Assembly: GCA_963739355.1 (NCBI GenBank)
Contig: CAVUAD010000007.1
Coordinates: 62,001 to 126,000 of the forward strand
Direction: 5' to 3'
Length of the DNA stretch: 64,000 bases
From: JAWVFM01 sp963739355
GTDB lineage: Bacteria > Actinomycetota > Thermoleophilia > Solirubrobacterales > 70-9
Position numbers and translations under genes: made by a program. Positions 8,318 to 16,348 of this stretch are shown here, piece by piece. Each line of letters begins with the position of its first letter. The first letter of the stretch is position 1. The notes under the pieces were generated by a model. It was not told where the DNA came from. It ran no database searches and worked only from the letters and a program-made list of their open reading frames with translations.

Positions 8318-8997
8318 GGTCGCCATGGTTCCCGCGGGTGGGCCTTGGCCTGCTCGCCGCGGCCATCATCTGGGCGATCGTCTCGCTGTCGATCGGCGAG
8401 GGCGGCCCCAAGGTGATCTTCATCAACGGCGACGACGCCGTCCAGCAGCTCCTCGGTGGCGTCCGGCAGGACGGCCGTGGCCTCGGCAACCCCGACGCGC
8501 CGGTCTCCGTCACGGTCTTCAGCGACCTGCAGTGCGCGCCGTGCGCCGACTACGAGGTCGACACGATCGACCCGCTGATCGAGCAGTACGCGCGCGGCGA
8601 CAGCGTCCGCTTCGAGTTCCGCCACCGGTCGTTCGGGGGGGCGGAGACCACGCTCGCGGCGCGGGCCGCGGCGGCCGCGTCCGCGCAGGACCGCGAGTGG
8701 CAGTTCCTGGACCTCTTCTTCCGAAACCAGGATCAGATCGCCTCGAGCCGGGTCACCCAGGACTTCCTGAACAACATCGCCAACTCCCTGCCGGAGTTCG
8801 ACTTCGCCGGCTGGCGGGACGAGCTCGACTCGTCGGCCACCACCGAGATCCTCGACCAGGACGGGACCCTCGGCGACTCGCTTCACCTGCCCCTGGACGG
8901 ACCGTCGGTCGTCGTCGCCGGGCCGGCCGGGCAGAAGGTCCTCACGGAGTCGCCGTCACAGGACGACATCCAAGCGGCAATCGACGCCGTCTCCTGA
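8314..8997 (+). CDS. Membrane-anchored DsbA-family thioredoxin-fold protein
   Basis: The protein has an N-terminal membrane anchor (about residues 9-27) and an extracytoplasmic thioredoxin-like domain with a CAPC active site (Cys74 and Cys77, in FSDLQCAPCADYE). The arrangement, with an approximately 60-residue lead-in, an NPDAPVSVTVFSDLQC strand, a helical insertion and a cis-Pro region near GPSVVVAG, matches DsbA/DsbG-type thiol oxidoreductases such as BdbD or the Thioredoxin_4 family. It probably forms or isomerises disulfides in exported proteins. Translation likely starts at the GTG at 8314, coupled to the upstream small gene. tRNA-Pro follows 15 bp after the stop. Confidence 0.85.
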   Translation: MRSPWFPRVGLGLLAAAIIWAIVSLSIGEGGPKVIFINGDDAVQQLLGGVRQDGRGLGNPDAPVSVTVFSDLQCAPCADYEVDTIDPLIEQYARGDSVRFEFRHRSFGGAETTLAARAAAAASAQDREWQFLDLFFRNQDQIASSRVTQDFLNNIANSLPEFDFAGWRDELDSSATTEILDQDGTLGDSLHLPLDGPSVVVAGPAGQKVLTESPSQDDIQAAIDAVS

Positions 8998-9012
8998 GAC
9001 AATTCGCCACCT

Positions 9013-9086
9013 CGGGGCGTGGCGCAGCCTGGTAGCGCGCACCGTTCGGGTCGGTGAGGTCGCTGGTTCAAATCCAGTCGCCCCGA
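9013..9086 (+). tRNA. tRNA-Pro, anticodon CGG
   Basis: A complete cloverleaf can be folded by eye. The acceptor stem is CGGGGCG with CGCCCCG, the D stem is GCGC with GCGC around AGCCTGGTA, and the anticodon stem is CACCG with CGGTG holding loop TTCGGGT, so the anticodon is CGG (reads CCG). The T stem GCTGG pairs with CCAGT around TTCAAAT, with one G-T pair. Position 9086 is the discriminator A, and the 3' CCA is not encoded. CCG is a frequent proline codon in these genes. Confidence 0.95.
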
Positions 9087-9107
9087 TATCTCTCGCCGGC
9101 CGTGACT

Positions 9108-10034
9108 TCAGCCACGCAGGTCGGCCAGGAAGTACTCGATCGCCTTGTTGAGGAGGTCGGCGCGCTCCCATTGGAGGAAGTGGCCTGCGCCGGGAACGAC
9201 GAACGGGCCGACCAGCTCGCTGAACGCCACCCGGCACATCTCCGGGAACTCGCGCCAGATGACGTGGTCGTCCGGCCCGTAGAGGGCGAGGGTGGGGACG
9301 TCGCTGACCTCGAAGAAGCGCGGCGCCTCTGACAGCTCGCGGCTGCCGAGGGCGCTCTCGTAGTTGCCCCACCCGGCGCGGAGCTTCTCCGCGCCGGCGA
9401 ACGGCTCGGTCATGAAGTCCACGTCGTCGGGCGCGAACGTCCCAGGCGAGGCCCAGAAGCGATGGCCGTAGAACTCCGCGACGTAGCGGCGGCGCTTGTC
9501 CGGCGTGTCGAGCTCGGCGGCCAGCGCGTCCGCATCGCGGCCCTGGCGGACGAAGTAGTCCGCCGCCATGCGGACCTCGCGGGGTGGCCCGGCCTCGATG
9601 CCGGCCTCCGTGTAGGCCTCGTGCAGAAGCGGCAGGACCGAGTTGAAGAGGACCTGGCGCTCGACGAAGCCCTCGAAGCGCAGGCCGAGGTCCTGGATGA
9701 CTCCGCCGCCCAGGTCGCCGCCCGCCGCCGCGCAGCGCTCGTGGCCGAGCGCGCCGGCAACCAGCGAGTGGAGGTCGCGGGCATGGGCCGCGAGGTCGTA
9801 GAAGCCGTCGGGCGCCAGCCCCGATTGCCCGAAGCCGCGCAGGTCGGGCACGATCACCTCGAAGCCCGCGTCCGCGAGCGGCTCGATGTTGCGCCACCAG
9901 ATGCGCATCGTCTCGGGCCAGCCATGTACCAGGAGCAGCGGGTAGCCGCCCTCGCCGGCCCGGACGTAGGCGAGCTCGAGCCCGTCGCGCACCGCGGCGC
10001 GTTCGACCGCGAACTTCTCGGCAGCGTGTGCCAT
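9108..10034 (-). CDS. Alpha/beta hydrolase, epoxide-hydrolase-like
   Basis: This 308-residue alpha/beta hydrolase has the oxyanion motif HGWPET (about residues 38-42) and a nucleophile elbow GGDLGG with Asp107 in place of Ser. That aspartate and the HGxP motif place it with epoxide hydrolases and haloalkane dehalogenases, which open the substrate through an ester intermediate. The catalytic His is probably in GAGHFLQWE near the C-terminus. The cap region carries the substrate site, so epoxide hydrolase is the better guess but not proven. The ATG at 10034 is chosen over an upstream in-frame start at 10055 that would run into repeat R2. It converges with tRNA-Pro. Confidence 0.85.
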   Translation of the reverse strand: MAHAAEKFAVERAAVRDGLELAYVRAGEGGYPLLLVHGWPETMRIWWRNIEPLADAGFEVIVPDLRGFGQSGLAPDGFYDLAAHARDLHSLVAGALGHERCAAAGGDLGGGVIQDLGLRFEGFVERQVLFNSVLPLLHEAYTEAGIEAGPPREVRMAADYFVRQGRDADALAAELDTPDKRRRYVAEFYGHRFWASPGTFAPDDVDFMTEPFAGAEKLRAGWGNYESALGSRELSEAPRFFEVSDVPTLALYGPDDHVIWREFPEMCRVAFSELVGPFVVPGAGHFLQWERADLLNKAIEYFLADLRG

Positions 10035-10044
10035 CACGCCAACG

Positions 10045-10089
10045 CTAACCCTCAAGCAACCCTCAAGGGGGTCTGACCCTCTTTAGGTT
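10045..10089 (-). repeat. REP-like palindromic repeat, copy R2 (inverted partner of R1)
   Basis: On the minus strand this 45-bp element reads the same as R1 at 970-1014 except for one base (TTGCTTG against TTGGTTG). It fills most of the 76-bp divergent gap between the epoxide-hydrolase-like gene and the MpaB oxygenase gene, so it sits where both promoters should be. Confidence 0.8.
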
Positions 10090-10110
10090 TGGCGCCTTTA
10101 GGATTCCCGT

Positions 10111-10986
10111 GTGGCCCGCGCTTCCGACGGCTACTTCCCGCAGGGCTCGGTCCTACGCCGTGTGCACTCCGAACGCGCGGTCGGGCTCCTCTACGGCCAG
10201 CGGGCGCTGGCGATCGGGGCCATCGCCCCCCTCAACTTCGTCGGCACGCGGCTTCACACGCGCGACCCCGAGCGGCCGTTCCGCCGGCTGGTCCAGACGG
10301 CCAAGATGTTCGAGGCGATCTTCTTCGGCTCCCGCGAGGAGGCTGACCGCGTTCTGAGGCTCGTGGACTCCATGCACCAGGACGTCCGCGGCGGGCTTCC
10401 CGAGACGGTCGGGAACTTCCCGGCCGGTACCCCGTACTCGGCGTTCGACCCGGACCAGATGCTCTGGACGGTCGCGGTCGTGGCCGACTCGGCCAAGAGG
10501 TTCTACGAGCTGTTCGTGCGCAGGCTGGAGCGCGAGGAGCTCGACGCCCTGTGGGCGGACTACGTCACCTTCGGCGAGCTCTTCGGGATGCCCCGCTCGG
10601 TCGCGCCGGGTTCGTGGGCCGAGTTCGCCGAGTACTTCGATGGTCGCCTCGCCTCGCCCGACGCCCACCTGACCGACGAGGCGCGCTCGACCGGGCTCGT
10701 GATCATGTTCGAGATCCCCGTTCCCGCCCTGAGCGCCCCGGCCATGCGCGTCCACAACGTGGTCATGCGCGGCGCCCTGCCCTCCCGGGTGCGGAGCCTC
10801 TACGGCCTGCGCTACTCGGCGCTCGACGCGGCGGCGTACCGCGGGGCAGTCGCGACGCTGCGCGCCCCGCGGGCGTTCGCGCCGGAATCCATGCGGCGCG
10901 GACGCAACACGCGCTTCTTCGACGACGTGGCCGACACGGAGCGCTCGCGGACAGAACGGGGCAAGGCCACCTTCGCCCTCCCGTAA
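10111..10986 (+). CDS. Oxygenase MpaB family protein (DUF2236)
   Basis: This 291-residue protein belongs to the DUF2236 family, which includes the fungal MpaB oxygenase and the bacterial latex-clearing protein, heme-b enzymes that cleave C=C bonds. Recognisable stretches are the N-terminal helix with RVHSERAVGLLYGQRAL, the THxRDPxRPFRRLVQT region and the DPDQMLWTVAVVADS segment that carries the family signature. The start is GTG at 10111; only a poor ribosome binding site is visible. There is no signal peptide, so it is probably cytoplasmic. Substrate is unknown. It is the first gene of a plus-strand run (membrane protein, epimerase, superoxide dismutase). Confidence 0.82.
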   Translation: MARASDGYFPQGSVLRRVHSERAVGLLYGQRALAIGAIAPLNFVGTRLHTRDPERPFRRLVQTAKMFEAIFFGSREEADRVLRLVDSMHQDVRGGLPETVGNFPAGTPYSAFDPDQMLWTVAVVADSAKRFYELFVRRLEREELDALWADYVTFGELFGMPRSVAPGSWAEFAEYFDGRLASPDAHLTDEARSTGLVIMFEIPVPALSAPAMRVHNVVMRGALPSRVRSLYGLRYSALDAAAYRGAVATLRAPRAFAPESMRRGRNTRFFDDVADTERSRTERGKATFALP

Positions 10987-11023
10987 CCATCCGCTGAAGA
11001 CCATCACCTAACGTTCCGCGGTC

Positions 11024-12343
11024 ATGGAGGCGCGCGCTCTCGCGATGGATCGCGAAACGTGGCCTGGCTGGAGCCGGCGTGCGTCGTTCGCTGTCCTGAT
11101 CTGGGCCGGCCTGATCGCCGTCGCGGTGATCTGGGGCCAGGTCCTGAACGACCAGGGCGCCGACATCCTGCTCGGCGCGCCCCCGCTCGCGGGACGCTTC
11201 AACCCCGGGCTGCAGCCGCAGGCGCTGGTGACACTGGCCGTCGCCGCGACGATCATCGCCTCCGCCCCGTGGCTCCGTGTGAACCTCGGCTGGGGCGGGC
11301 TGCTGTTCGCCTCCTTCGCGGGCGCCTGGATGTGGGCCGGAGCCCTCGACCTGCTCGACGGCGGCTACTGGCTGACCGTTCCGGTCCTGAAGCCCGACGA
11401 GTATCTGCGCGACGTCCCGCTCATCGGCTCCCCCGGAGAGCTGTTCTCCGGGCTCCTCAACCATCCCAACACATACGTCAACCACGCCCAGACCCACCCG
11501 CCGGGGATGCTCCTCACGCTCTGGGGAATGGACAGGATCGGCGCCGGAGGGGAATGGCCGGCCGCACTCCTGATGGTCACCGGGGGCGCGGCCTCGGTAC
11601 CCGCGGCGCTCGTGGCCGGCCGCGAGGTGATGGGGGAGGAGCGCGCGCGGCTCGCGGCCCCGTTCATGGTCCTGGCGCCCGCCGCCATCTGGATCGCCAC
11701 CTCCGCGGACGCGTTCTTCGCCGGCGTGTCGTGCTGGGGCGTGGCGCTCGTGATCCTCGCGACCGGCAGGGAGGGGAGGCGCGCCGACCGGCTTGCGCTG
11801 GCCGGCGGGCTCCTGCTCGGGCTTGCGCTGATGCTCTCCTACGGCCTCGCCCTCATGTGGGTGATCCCGGCGATCGTCGCCGTCGCGCGCGGACGGCTCC
11901 GGACATTGGCGGTTGCCCTGATCGGCCCCCTCGCCGTCCTCTGCGGGTTCGCCCTCGCCGGGTTCTGGTGGCTCGACGGCTTCACCGCGTCGCGCAACGC
12001 CCACGACGCGGGCATCGCCTCCACCCGGCCCTACCCGTTCTTCTTCGTCGACGACCTCGCCGCGTTCGCGGTCGCGCTCGGGCCGGCGGTGTGCGCCGGT
12101 CTGGCGGGACTGCGCTGGCGAGTGGAGGGGCTGCTCGTCGGAGCCGCCCTCACGACGGTCCTGCTCGCCGACCTGACCGGCCTCTCGAAGGGCGAGGTCG
12201 AGCGGATCTGGCTCCCGTTCGCGCCGTTCGTGATGCTCGCCGCCGCCGGGCTGCCCGGCGACCGGCGCTCCACCCGGGCCTGGCTGGCGGGCGCAGCCCT
12301 CTTCGCGGCGTTCGTGGAGATGCTGGTCAGAACCGCGTGGTGA
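11024..12343 (+). CDS. Polytopic membrane protein (GT-C-like, about 11 membrane segments)
   Basis: This 439-residue integral membrane protein has about eleven or twelve hydrophobic segments spread along its whole length, beginning with one at about residues 18-40. Between the third and fourth segments is an extracytoplasmic loop with the motif NHAQTHPPG and acidic residues. That layout is reminiscent of GT-C type glycosyltransferases and mycobacterial wall-sugar transferases, but the diagnostic DxD/ExD is not clear, so function is open. The ATG at 11024 lacks a good ribosome binding site; ATG 11045 is an alternative. The stop is 12 bp before the next gene's start, suggesting an operon with the epimerase. 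Confidence 0.6.
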   Translation: MEARALAMDRETWPGWSRRASFAVLIWAGLIAVAVIWGQVLNDQGADILLGAPPLAGRFNPGLQPQALVTLAVAATIIASAPWLRVNLGWGGLLFASFAGAWMWAGALDLLDGGYWLTVPVLKPDEYLRDVPLIGSPGELFSGLLNHPNTYVNHAQTHPPGMLLTLWGMDRIGAGGEWPAALLMVTGGAASVPAALVAGREVMGEERARLAAPFMVLAPAAIWIATSADAFFAGVSCWGVALVILATGREGRRADRLALAGGLLLGLALMLSYGLALMWVIPAIVAVARGRLRTLAVALIGPLAVLCGFALAGFWWLDGFTASRNAHDAGIASTRPYPFFFVDDLAAFAVALGPAVCAGLAGLRWRVEGLLVGAALTTVLLADLTGLSKGEVERIWLPFAPFVMLAAAGLPGDRRSTRAWLAGAALFAAFVEMLVRTAW

Positions 12344-12355
12344 TTGGATAGGCCG

Positions 12356-13291
12356 ATGCGCGTCTTCGTCGCCGGTGCAAGCGGGGTGATCGGACGGCCC
12401 CTGGTGCGGGCCCTGGTTGCCGCCGGGCACAACGTCACCGGAACGACTCGTCGCGAGGAGCGGGCGTCGGAGATCCGCGCGGCGGGCGCGACGCCCGTGC
12501 TCTGCGACGCGCTCGACGCCGAGGCGCTCCGCCAGGAGGTGGTGACGGCGGCCCCGGAGGTGGTCATCCACGAGCTGACGGCGCTGCCCGAGAGGCTCGA
12601 CCCCCGGGACCCGGAGATCTACGAAGCCAACAACCGCATCCGGCGCGAGGGCACCGCGAACCTCGTCGCCGCCGCGCAGGCAGCGGGGGCGAGCCGCATG
12701 GTGGCTCAGAGCATCGCCTTCGTCTACGCGGCCGCCGGCGACTGGGTCAAGGACGAGGAGGCCCCGACCATGCCGGACACCGGCGGGGCCTTCGCCGGGG
12801 CGATCGACGCCGCGATGGATCTCGAGCGCCAGGTTCTGAACGCGGCGGGCGTCGACGGCCTGGTCCTTCGCTACGGCTTCTTCTACGGGCCCGGCAGCTC
12901 CTACGCGGGCGAGGGGTTCCAGGCGCAGGAGGTTCGCCGCCGCCGCTTCCCGATCGTCGGCGGGGGCAGGGGGACCTTCTCGTTCGTGCACGTCGACGAC
13001 GCGGCTGTGGCAACCGTCGTCGCGGCCGAGCGAGGCGCCCCGGGGATCTACAACGTCACCGACGACGAGCCGGCCCCGCTCCGCGACTGGCTGCCGGAAT
13101 ACGCCGCCGCGCTCGGCGCCCCCAAGCCGTTTCGCATCCCGGCGTTCATCGCCCGCCTCGTCGCCGGCAGGGAGATCGTTGGGATGGCGACGGCGCTGCG
13201 CGGCGCGTCGAACGCCAAGGCGAAGCGGGAGCTCGCCTGGCAGCCGATACACCCGAGCTGGCGCGAGGGCTTCCGGACCGCTCTCGGCTGA
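12356..13291 (+). CDS. NAD-dependent epimerase/dehydratase (extended SDR)
   Basis: An N-terminal Rossmann motif GASGVIGRPL (residues 7-16, GxxGxxG type) binds NAD(P). The middle contains a YEANNRIRREGTANLV helix typical of extended SDRs, and a later SIAFVYAA segment stands where the catalytic Ser/Tyr region would be. At 311 residues it matches atypical or extended SDR epimerases of the WcaG/NAD_binding_10 class. The ATG at 12356 is chosen over the TTG at 12344 because GGATAGG lies just upstream. It follows the membrane protein closely. The substrate, possibly a nucleotide sugar or a small ketone, cannot be decided. Confidence 0.8.
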   Translation: MRVFVAGASGVIGRPLVRALVAAGHNVTGTTRREERASEIRAAGATPVLCDALDAEALRQEVVTAAPEVVIHELTALPERLDPRDPEIYEANNRIRREGTANLVAAAQAAGASRMVAQSIAFVYAAAGDWVKDEEAPTMPDTGGAFAGAIDAAMDLERQVLNAAGVDGLVLRYGFFYGPGSSYAGEGFQAQEVRRRRFPIVGGGRGTFSFVHVDDAAVATVVAAERGAPGIYNVTDDEPAPLRDWLPEYAAALGAPKPFRIPAFIARLVAGREIVGMATALRGASNAKAKRELAWQPIHPSWREGFRTALG

Positions 13292-13377
13292 GTGGACGAG
13301 GCCCTCGCCGGACGGGCTCGCTCTCTACATTTATGGCTGAGCGGGAAAGCACCGACCTCACGAGAGGAGAACTTGCG

Positions 13378-13977
13378 ATGGCCTTCGAGGTACCCGACCT
13401 TCCTTACGATTACAACGCGCTCGAGCCTCATATCGATGAGGAGACGATGCGCATCCACCACGACAAGCACCACCAGGCCTACGTGGACAAGGCGAACGCC
13501 GCGCTGGAGGGCACCGACCTCGCCGACGCGGACGTCGACGACGTCCTGCGCAATTTCGACTCCCTCCCCGACGACAAGCGCGGCCCCGTCCGCAACAACG
13601 CCGGCGGCCACTCGAACCACAGCTTCTTCTGGCAGATCATGAGCCCGGACGGCGGTGGCGAGCCCGAGGGCGCCCTCGCCGAGGCGATCGCCGCGAAGTT
13701 CGGCAGCTTCGACGCCTTCAAGGAGGAGTTCAAGAACGCGGGGGTCAACCGCTTCGGCTCGGGCTGGGCGTGGCTCGTGAAGGACGGCTCCGAGGTCGAC
13801 GTCATGTCGACTGCGAATCAGGACTCGCCGATCTCCGAGGGCAAGACCCCGCTGCTCGGCGTCGACGTCTGGGAGCACGCCTACTACCTCAAGTACCAGA
13901 ACAAGCGCCCCGACTACCTGGACGCCTTCTGGAACGTCGTGAACTGGGACGAGGTGGCGAGTCGCTTCGGCGAGTAG
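13378..13977 (+). CDS. sod: Superoxide dismutase, Fe/Mn family
   Basis: This enzyme dismutates superoxide in the cytoplasm. The four metal ligands are visible: His27 in RIHHDKHHQAYV, the second His in GGHSNHSFFW, and Asp and His in DVWEHAYYLKYQNKRPDYLD. The C-terminal FWNVVNWDE is also canonical. At 199 residues the length is normal. The ATG at 13378 has GAGAGGAG ten bases upstream, which settles the start against an upstream in-frame ATG at 13333. Mn versus Fe cannot be decided with confidence by eye. A cupredoxin gene begins directly after the stop. Confidence 0.95.
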   Translation: MAFEVPDLPYDYNALEPHIDEETMRIHHDKHHQAYVDKANAALEGTDLADADVDDVLRNFDSLPDDKRGPVRNNAGGHSNHSFFWQIMSPDGGGEPEGALAEAIAAKFGSFDAFKEEFKNAGVNRFGSGWAWLVKDGSEVDVMSTANQDSPISEGKTPLLGVDVWEHAYYLKYQNKRPDYLDAFWNVVNWDEVASRFGE

Positions 13978-13991
13978 CCACACTCACCGGC

Positions 13992-14648
13992 GTGCTCGCG
14001 TTCGCCGGGCTCTGCGCTCCGGCGCTGGCGGCGGACGCGACCATGGTCACGCTCGCCGTGCCGCCCGGGCAGTCGCCGGATAACACGTTCCAGCCGAAGA
14101 CCCCGACGATCCCGGCGGGTGGCACCCTGGACTACGACAACGAGGCGACCAACCACCACAACGTGTACTCGAACGACGGCATCGGCGGCGGGCCGCTCTT
14201 CGACCTCGCGACCTTCACGGGGCCGAAGACCAAGCCGGTCCAGGGCGTCGAGTACCTGAAGCCGGGGACCTACCCCTTCCACTGCACCCTGCACCCTGAC
14301 ATGACGGGCACGCTCACGGTGACGCCGGGCACGCCGGTGACCCGGCCGAAGATCGCCGTGGCGCTCAAGGACTCCAAGCTCCACGCCGTCCGGAAGTCCG
14401 GCGTGCTGAAGACGAAGGTGAGCGACTCGACGACGGACGGCGTCGTGGAGCTGACCGCGACGCTCGGCAAGAAGAATCTCGGCCACAAGGCCAACATCCG
14501 GGTGGCCGGCGGCGACTCGCAGAAAGTCTCCCTGAAGCTCACGCACGAGGGCAAGCGGGCGCTCAAGGGCCTCAGCAAGGCCAAGGTCAAGCTCACCGGA
14601 ATCGTCGACTTCGGCAAGACGGATTCGGTCAAGAAGACCCTGAAGTGA
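13992..14648 (+). CDS. Secreted cupredoxin (plastocyanin-like) with C-terminal domain
   Basis: This is an exported blue-copper protein. A short hydrophobic leader ending APALAADA is followed by a cupredoxin domain whose type 1 copper ligands are visible: His in TNHHNVYSND, then Cys, His and Met in FHCTLHPDM. A second, lysine-rich beta-type domain of about 100 residues follows (from about residue 118). The start is uncertain: GTG 13992 is the first usual start after the sod stop, and it gives a short leader; the frame is open further up within sod, where a CTG at 13944 is possible. Its electron-transfer partner is unknown. Confidence 0.75.
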   Translation: MLAFAGLCAPALAADATMVTLAVPPGQSPDNTFQPKTPTIPAGGTLDYDNEATNHHNVYSNDGIGGGPLFDLATFTGPKTKPVQGVEYLKPGTYPFHCTLHPDMTGTLTVTPGTPVTRPKIAVALKDSKLHAVRKSGVLKTKVSDSTTDGVVELTATLGKKNLGHKANIRVAGGDSQKVSLKLTHEGKRALKGLSKAKVKLTGIVDFGKTDSVKKTLK

Positions 14649-14743
14649 GCGCCGGCGCCGCCCGCGGCGCCACGCTTAACACCAACTCAACGCGGGAACC
14701 CGGAAAAGGGCATGGAAGAGGGGTTTTCGTGCCCGGTTGTCCG

Positions 14744-14773
14744 TTGACAGCGCTTCGACGCCGCTGGTAGTTT
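14744..14773 (+). promoter_or_regulatory. Promoter for the mce cluster
   Basis: A perfect TTGACA (14744-14749) is followed after 18 bp by TAGTTT (14768-14773). It lies in the 200-bp gap between the cupredoxin stop and the first MCE gene and would give a leader of about 70 nt. Its position argues that the operon begins with the first MCE gene and not with permease genes further upstream. Confidence 0.55.
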
Positions 14774-14848
14774 CGGCCACAGCGCGTGCGTAGGGAACGA
14801 CGCGCGGGTACGGGTACACGGGGTGCGGATGTCCGGGGACGGAGCACA

Positions 14849-16348
14849 GTGAAGACACGAAGCGGGCTGGGCAGGGTCCTGGCCATCGTCGCGCTGGCGG
14901 CCGGCGTCGTCGCCCTCGGCTTCGTGCTCCTCTCGAGCGGCAGCGACTACACCGTCACCGCCGACTTCCAGAACGCTTCCCAGCTGGTCAAGGGCAACCA
15001 GGTCGTGATCGGCGGCAGCCCCGTCGGCTCGATCGAGGAGATCTCCCTCGGCGACCACGGCGACGCCCTGGTCAAGTTCAGCGTTGACTCGAGCTACGCG
15101 CCTCTCAAGGAGGGGACGACCGCGACGATCCGCTCGACCTCGCTCTCGTCCGTGGCGGGCCGCCAGGTCAGCCTCACCCTGCCCCCGTCCAACACGAAGG
15201 CGCCGGCCATTCCCGACGGCGGCACCATCAGCCTCTCGGGAACGACCTCAGAGGTCGACCTCGACCAGCTCTTCAACACCCTCTCGCCCAAGACCATCAA
15301 CGACTTCAAGCACGTCGTCCAGGGCTTCGACATCTCCTATTCCGGCGTCGCCAAGCAGGCGAACGCGGGGTTCAAGTACGCCAACCCGTTCCTTTCGACC
15401 TCCAGGCGCGTCTTCGGCGAGCTCACCCTCGACACCCCGGCGTTCGAGCGGCTCCTCGTGGACACGTCGCACCTCTCCGGCGCGCTCGCCGACCGCGCAC
15501 CGGACCTCACCGCGCTGACCCACAACCTCGACGTGATGATGAGCGCGCTCGCCAGCCAGAAGACGGCGCTCGCCGCGACCATCGAGAAGCTCCCGCCGTT
15601 CATGCGCCGGGCGAACACCACGTTCGTCAACCTGCGCGCCGCGCTCGACGACCTCGACCCGCTCGTCAACGCGTCGAAGCCCGTGGCCGACCGGCTCGGC
15701 CCCTTCTTCAAGAACTTCCGTGCCGCCGCGCGCGGCTCCGTGCCGACGCTGAAGGACCTCGACGCGATCATCAACCGGCCGGGCGCCCAGAACGACCTGA
15801 CCGAGCTCACTCGCGACGCCGTGCCGCTGGCGAAGGCCGGTGTCGGCAGCGGCTCGCCCAACTGCGGCTCGAACCCCTCGACCGACTTCACGCAGGCGGC
15901 CGACGGCAACTTCAAGCAGGGCGCGCTCGGGGAGTCCACCTGCGCCCTGCAGAACGGCCTGCCGGCGCTCTCGTTCTTCCGCCCGTACACACCCGAGCTG
16001 GTCGGCTGGTTCAACGACTTCGGCACCTCCGGCGTCGTCGACGCCAACGGCGGCATCGGTCGCATCGGCACCACGATCAACACCTTCTCGCTCTCCGACT
16101 CCGGCATCCCGATCGTCCCGAGCCTCCTCTCCACGGACCCGTGCAACATCCTCCCGAGCCTGCCGGTGTGCGCCCCGGGCCCGGCGGGATCGGTCGCCCC
16201 GGCGGCGCTCACGACCGGCCAGGTCGCGCGCTGCCCCGGTGGCCTGGAGCGTGACCGCGGCGACGGCTCGCTCCCGTTCACCGACAACGGCAACCTGACC
16301 GCCGGCCCGACCGGCTGCGATCCGAGCGAGGTGCCGACAGGGCCATGA
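14849..16348 (+). CDS. MCE family protein 1 (MlaD domain), first of six
   Basis: This protein has one N-terminal membrane helix (about residues 9-27) and an MCE/MlaD beta-barrel domain (YTVTADFQNASQLVKGNQVV, then IGGSPVGSIEEISL), followed by a long helical region with a heptad-like pattern and a Cys-containing C-terminal tail. MCE domains form hexameric rings that carry lipids between membranes; in actinobacteria six different Mce proteins form one ring and tube. The GTG at 14849 has GGAG upstream and follows a TTGACA promoter. At 499 residues it is normal for an actinobacterial MceA-type subunit. The next gene overlaps by ATGA. Confidence 0.9.
   Translation: MKTRSGLGRVLAIVALAAGVVALGFVLLSSGSDYTVTADFQNASQLVKGNQVVIGGSPVGSIEEISLGDHGDALVKFSVDSSYAPLKEGTTATIRSTSLSSVAGRQVSLTLPPSNTKAPAIPDGGTISLSGTTSEVDLDQLFNTLSPKTINDFKHVVQGFDISYSGVAKQANAGFKYANPFLSTSRRVFGELTLDTPAFERLLVDTSHLSGALADRAPDLTALTHNLDVMMSALASQKTALAATIEKLPPFMRRANTTFVNLRAALDDLDPLVNASKPVADRLGPFFKNFRAAARGSVPTLKDLDAIINRPGAQNDLTELTRDAVPLAKAGVGSGSPNCGSNPSTDFTQAADGNFKQGALGESTCALQNGLPALSFFRPYTPELVGWFNDFGTSGVVDANGGIGRIGTTINTFSLSDSGIPIVPSLLSTDPCNILPSLPVCAPGPAGSVAPAALTTGQVARCPGGLERDRGDGSLPFTDNGNLTAGPTGCDPSEVPTGP

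Noticed and set aside
10763..13252. 829-codon minus-strand frame opposite the membrane protein and epimerase genes
   Set aside because: Composition is Arg/Gly/Pro/Glu-rich without motifs, and the plus strand carries recognisable proteins throughout.
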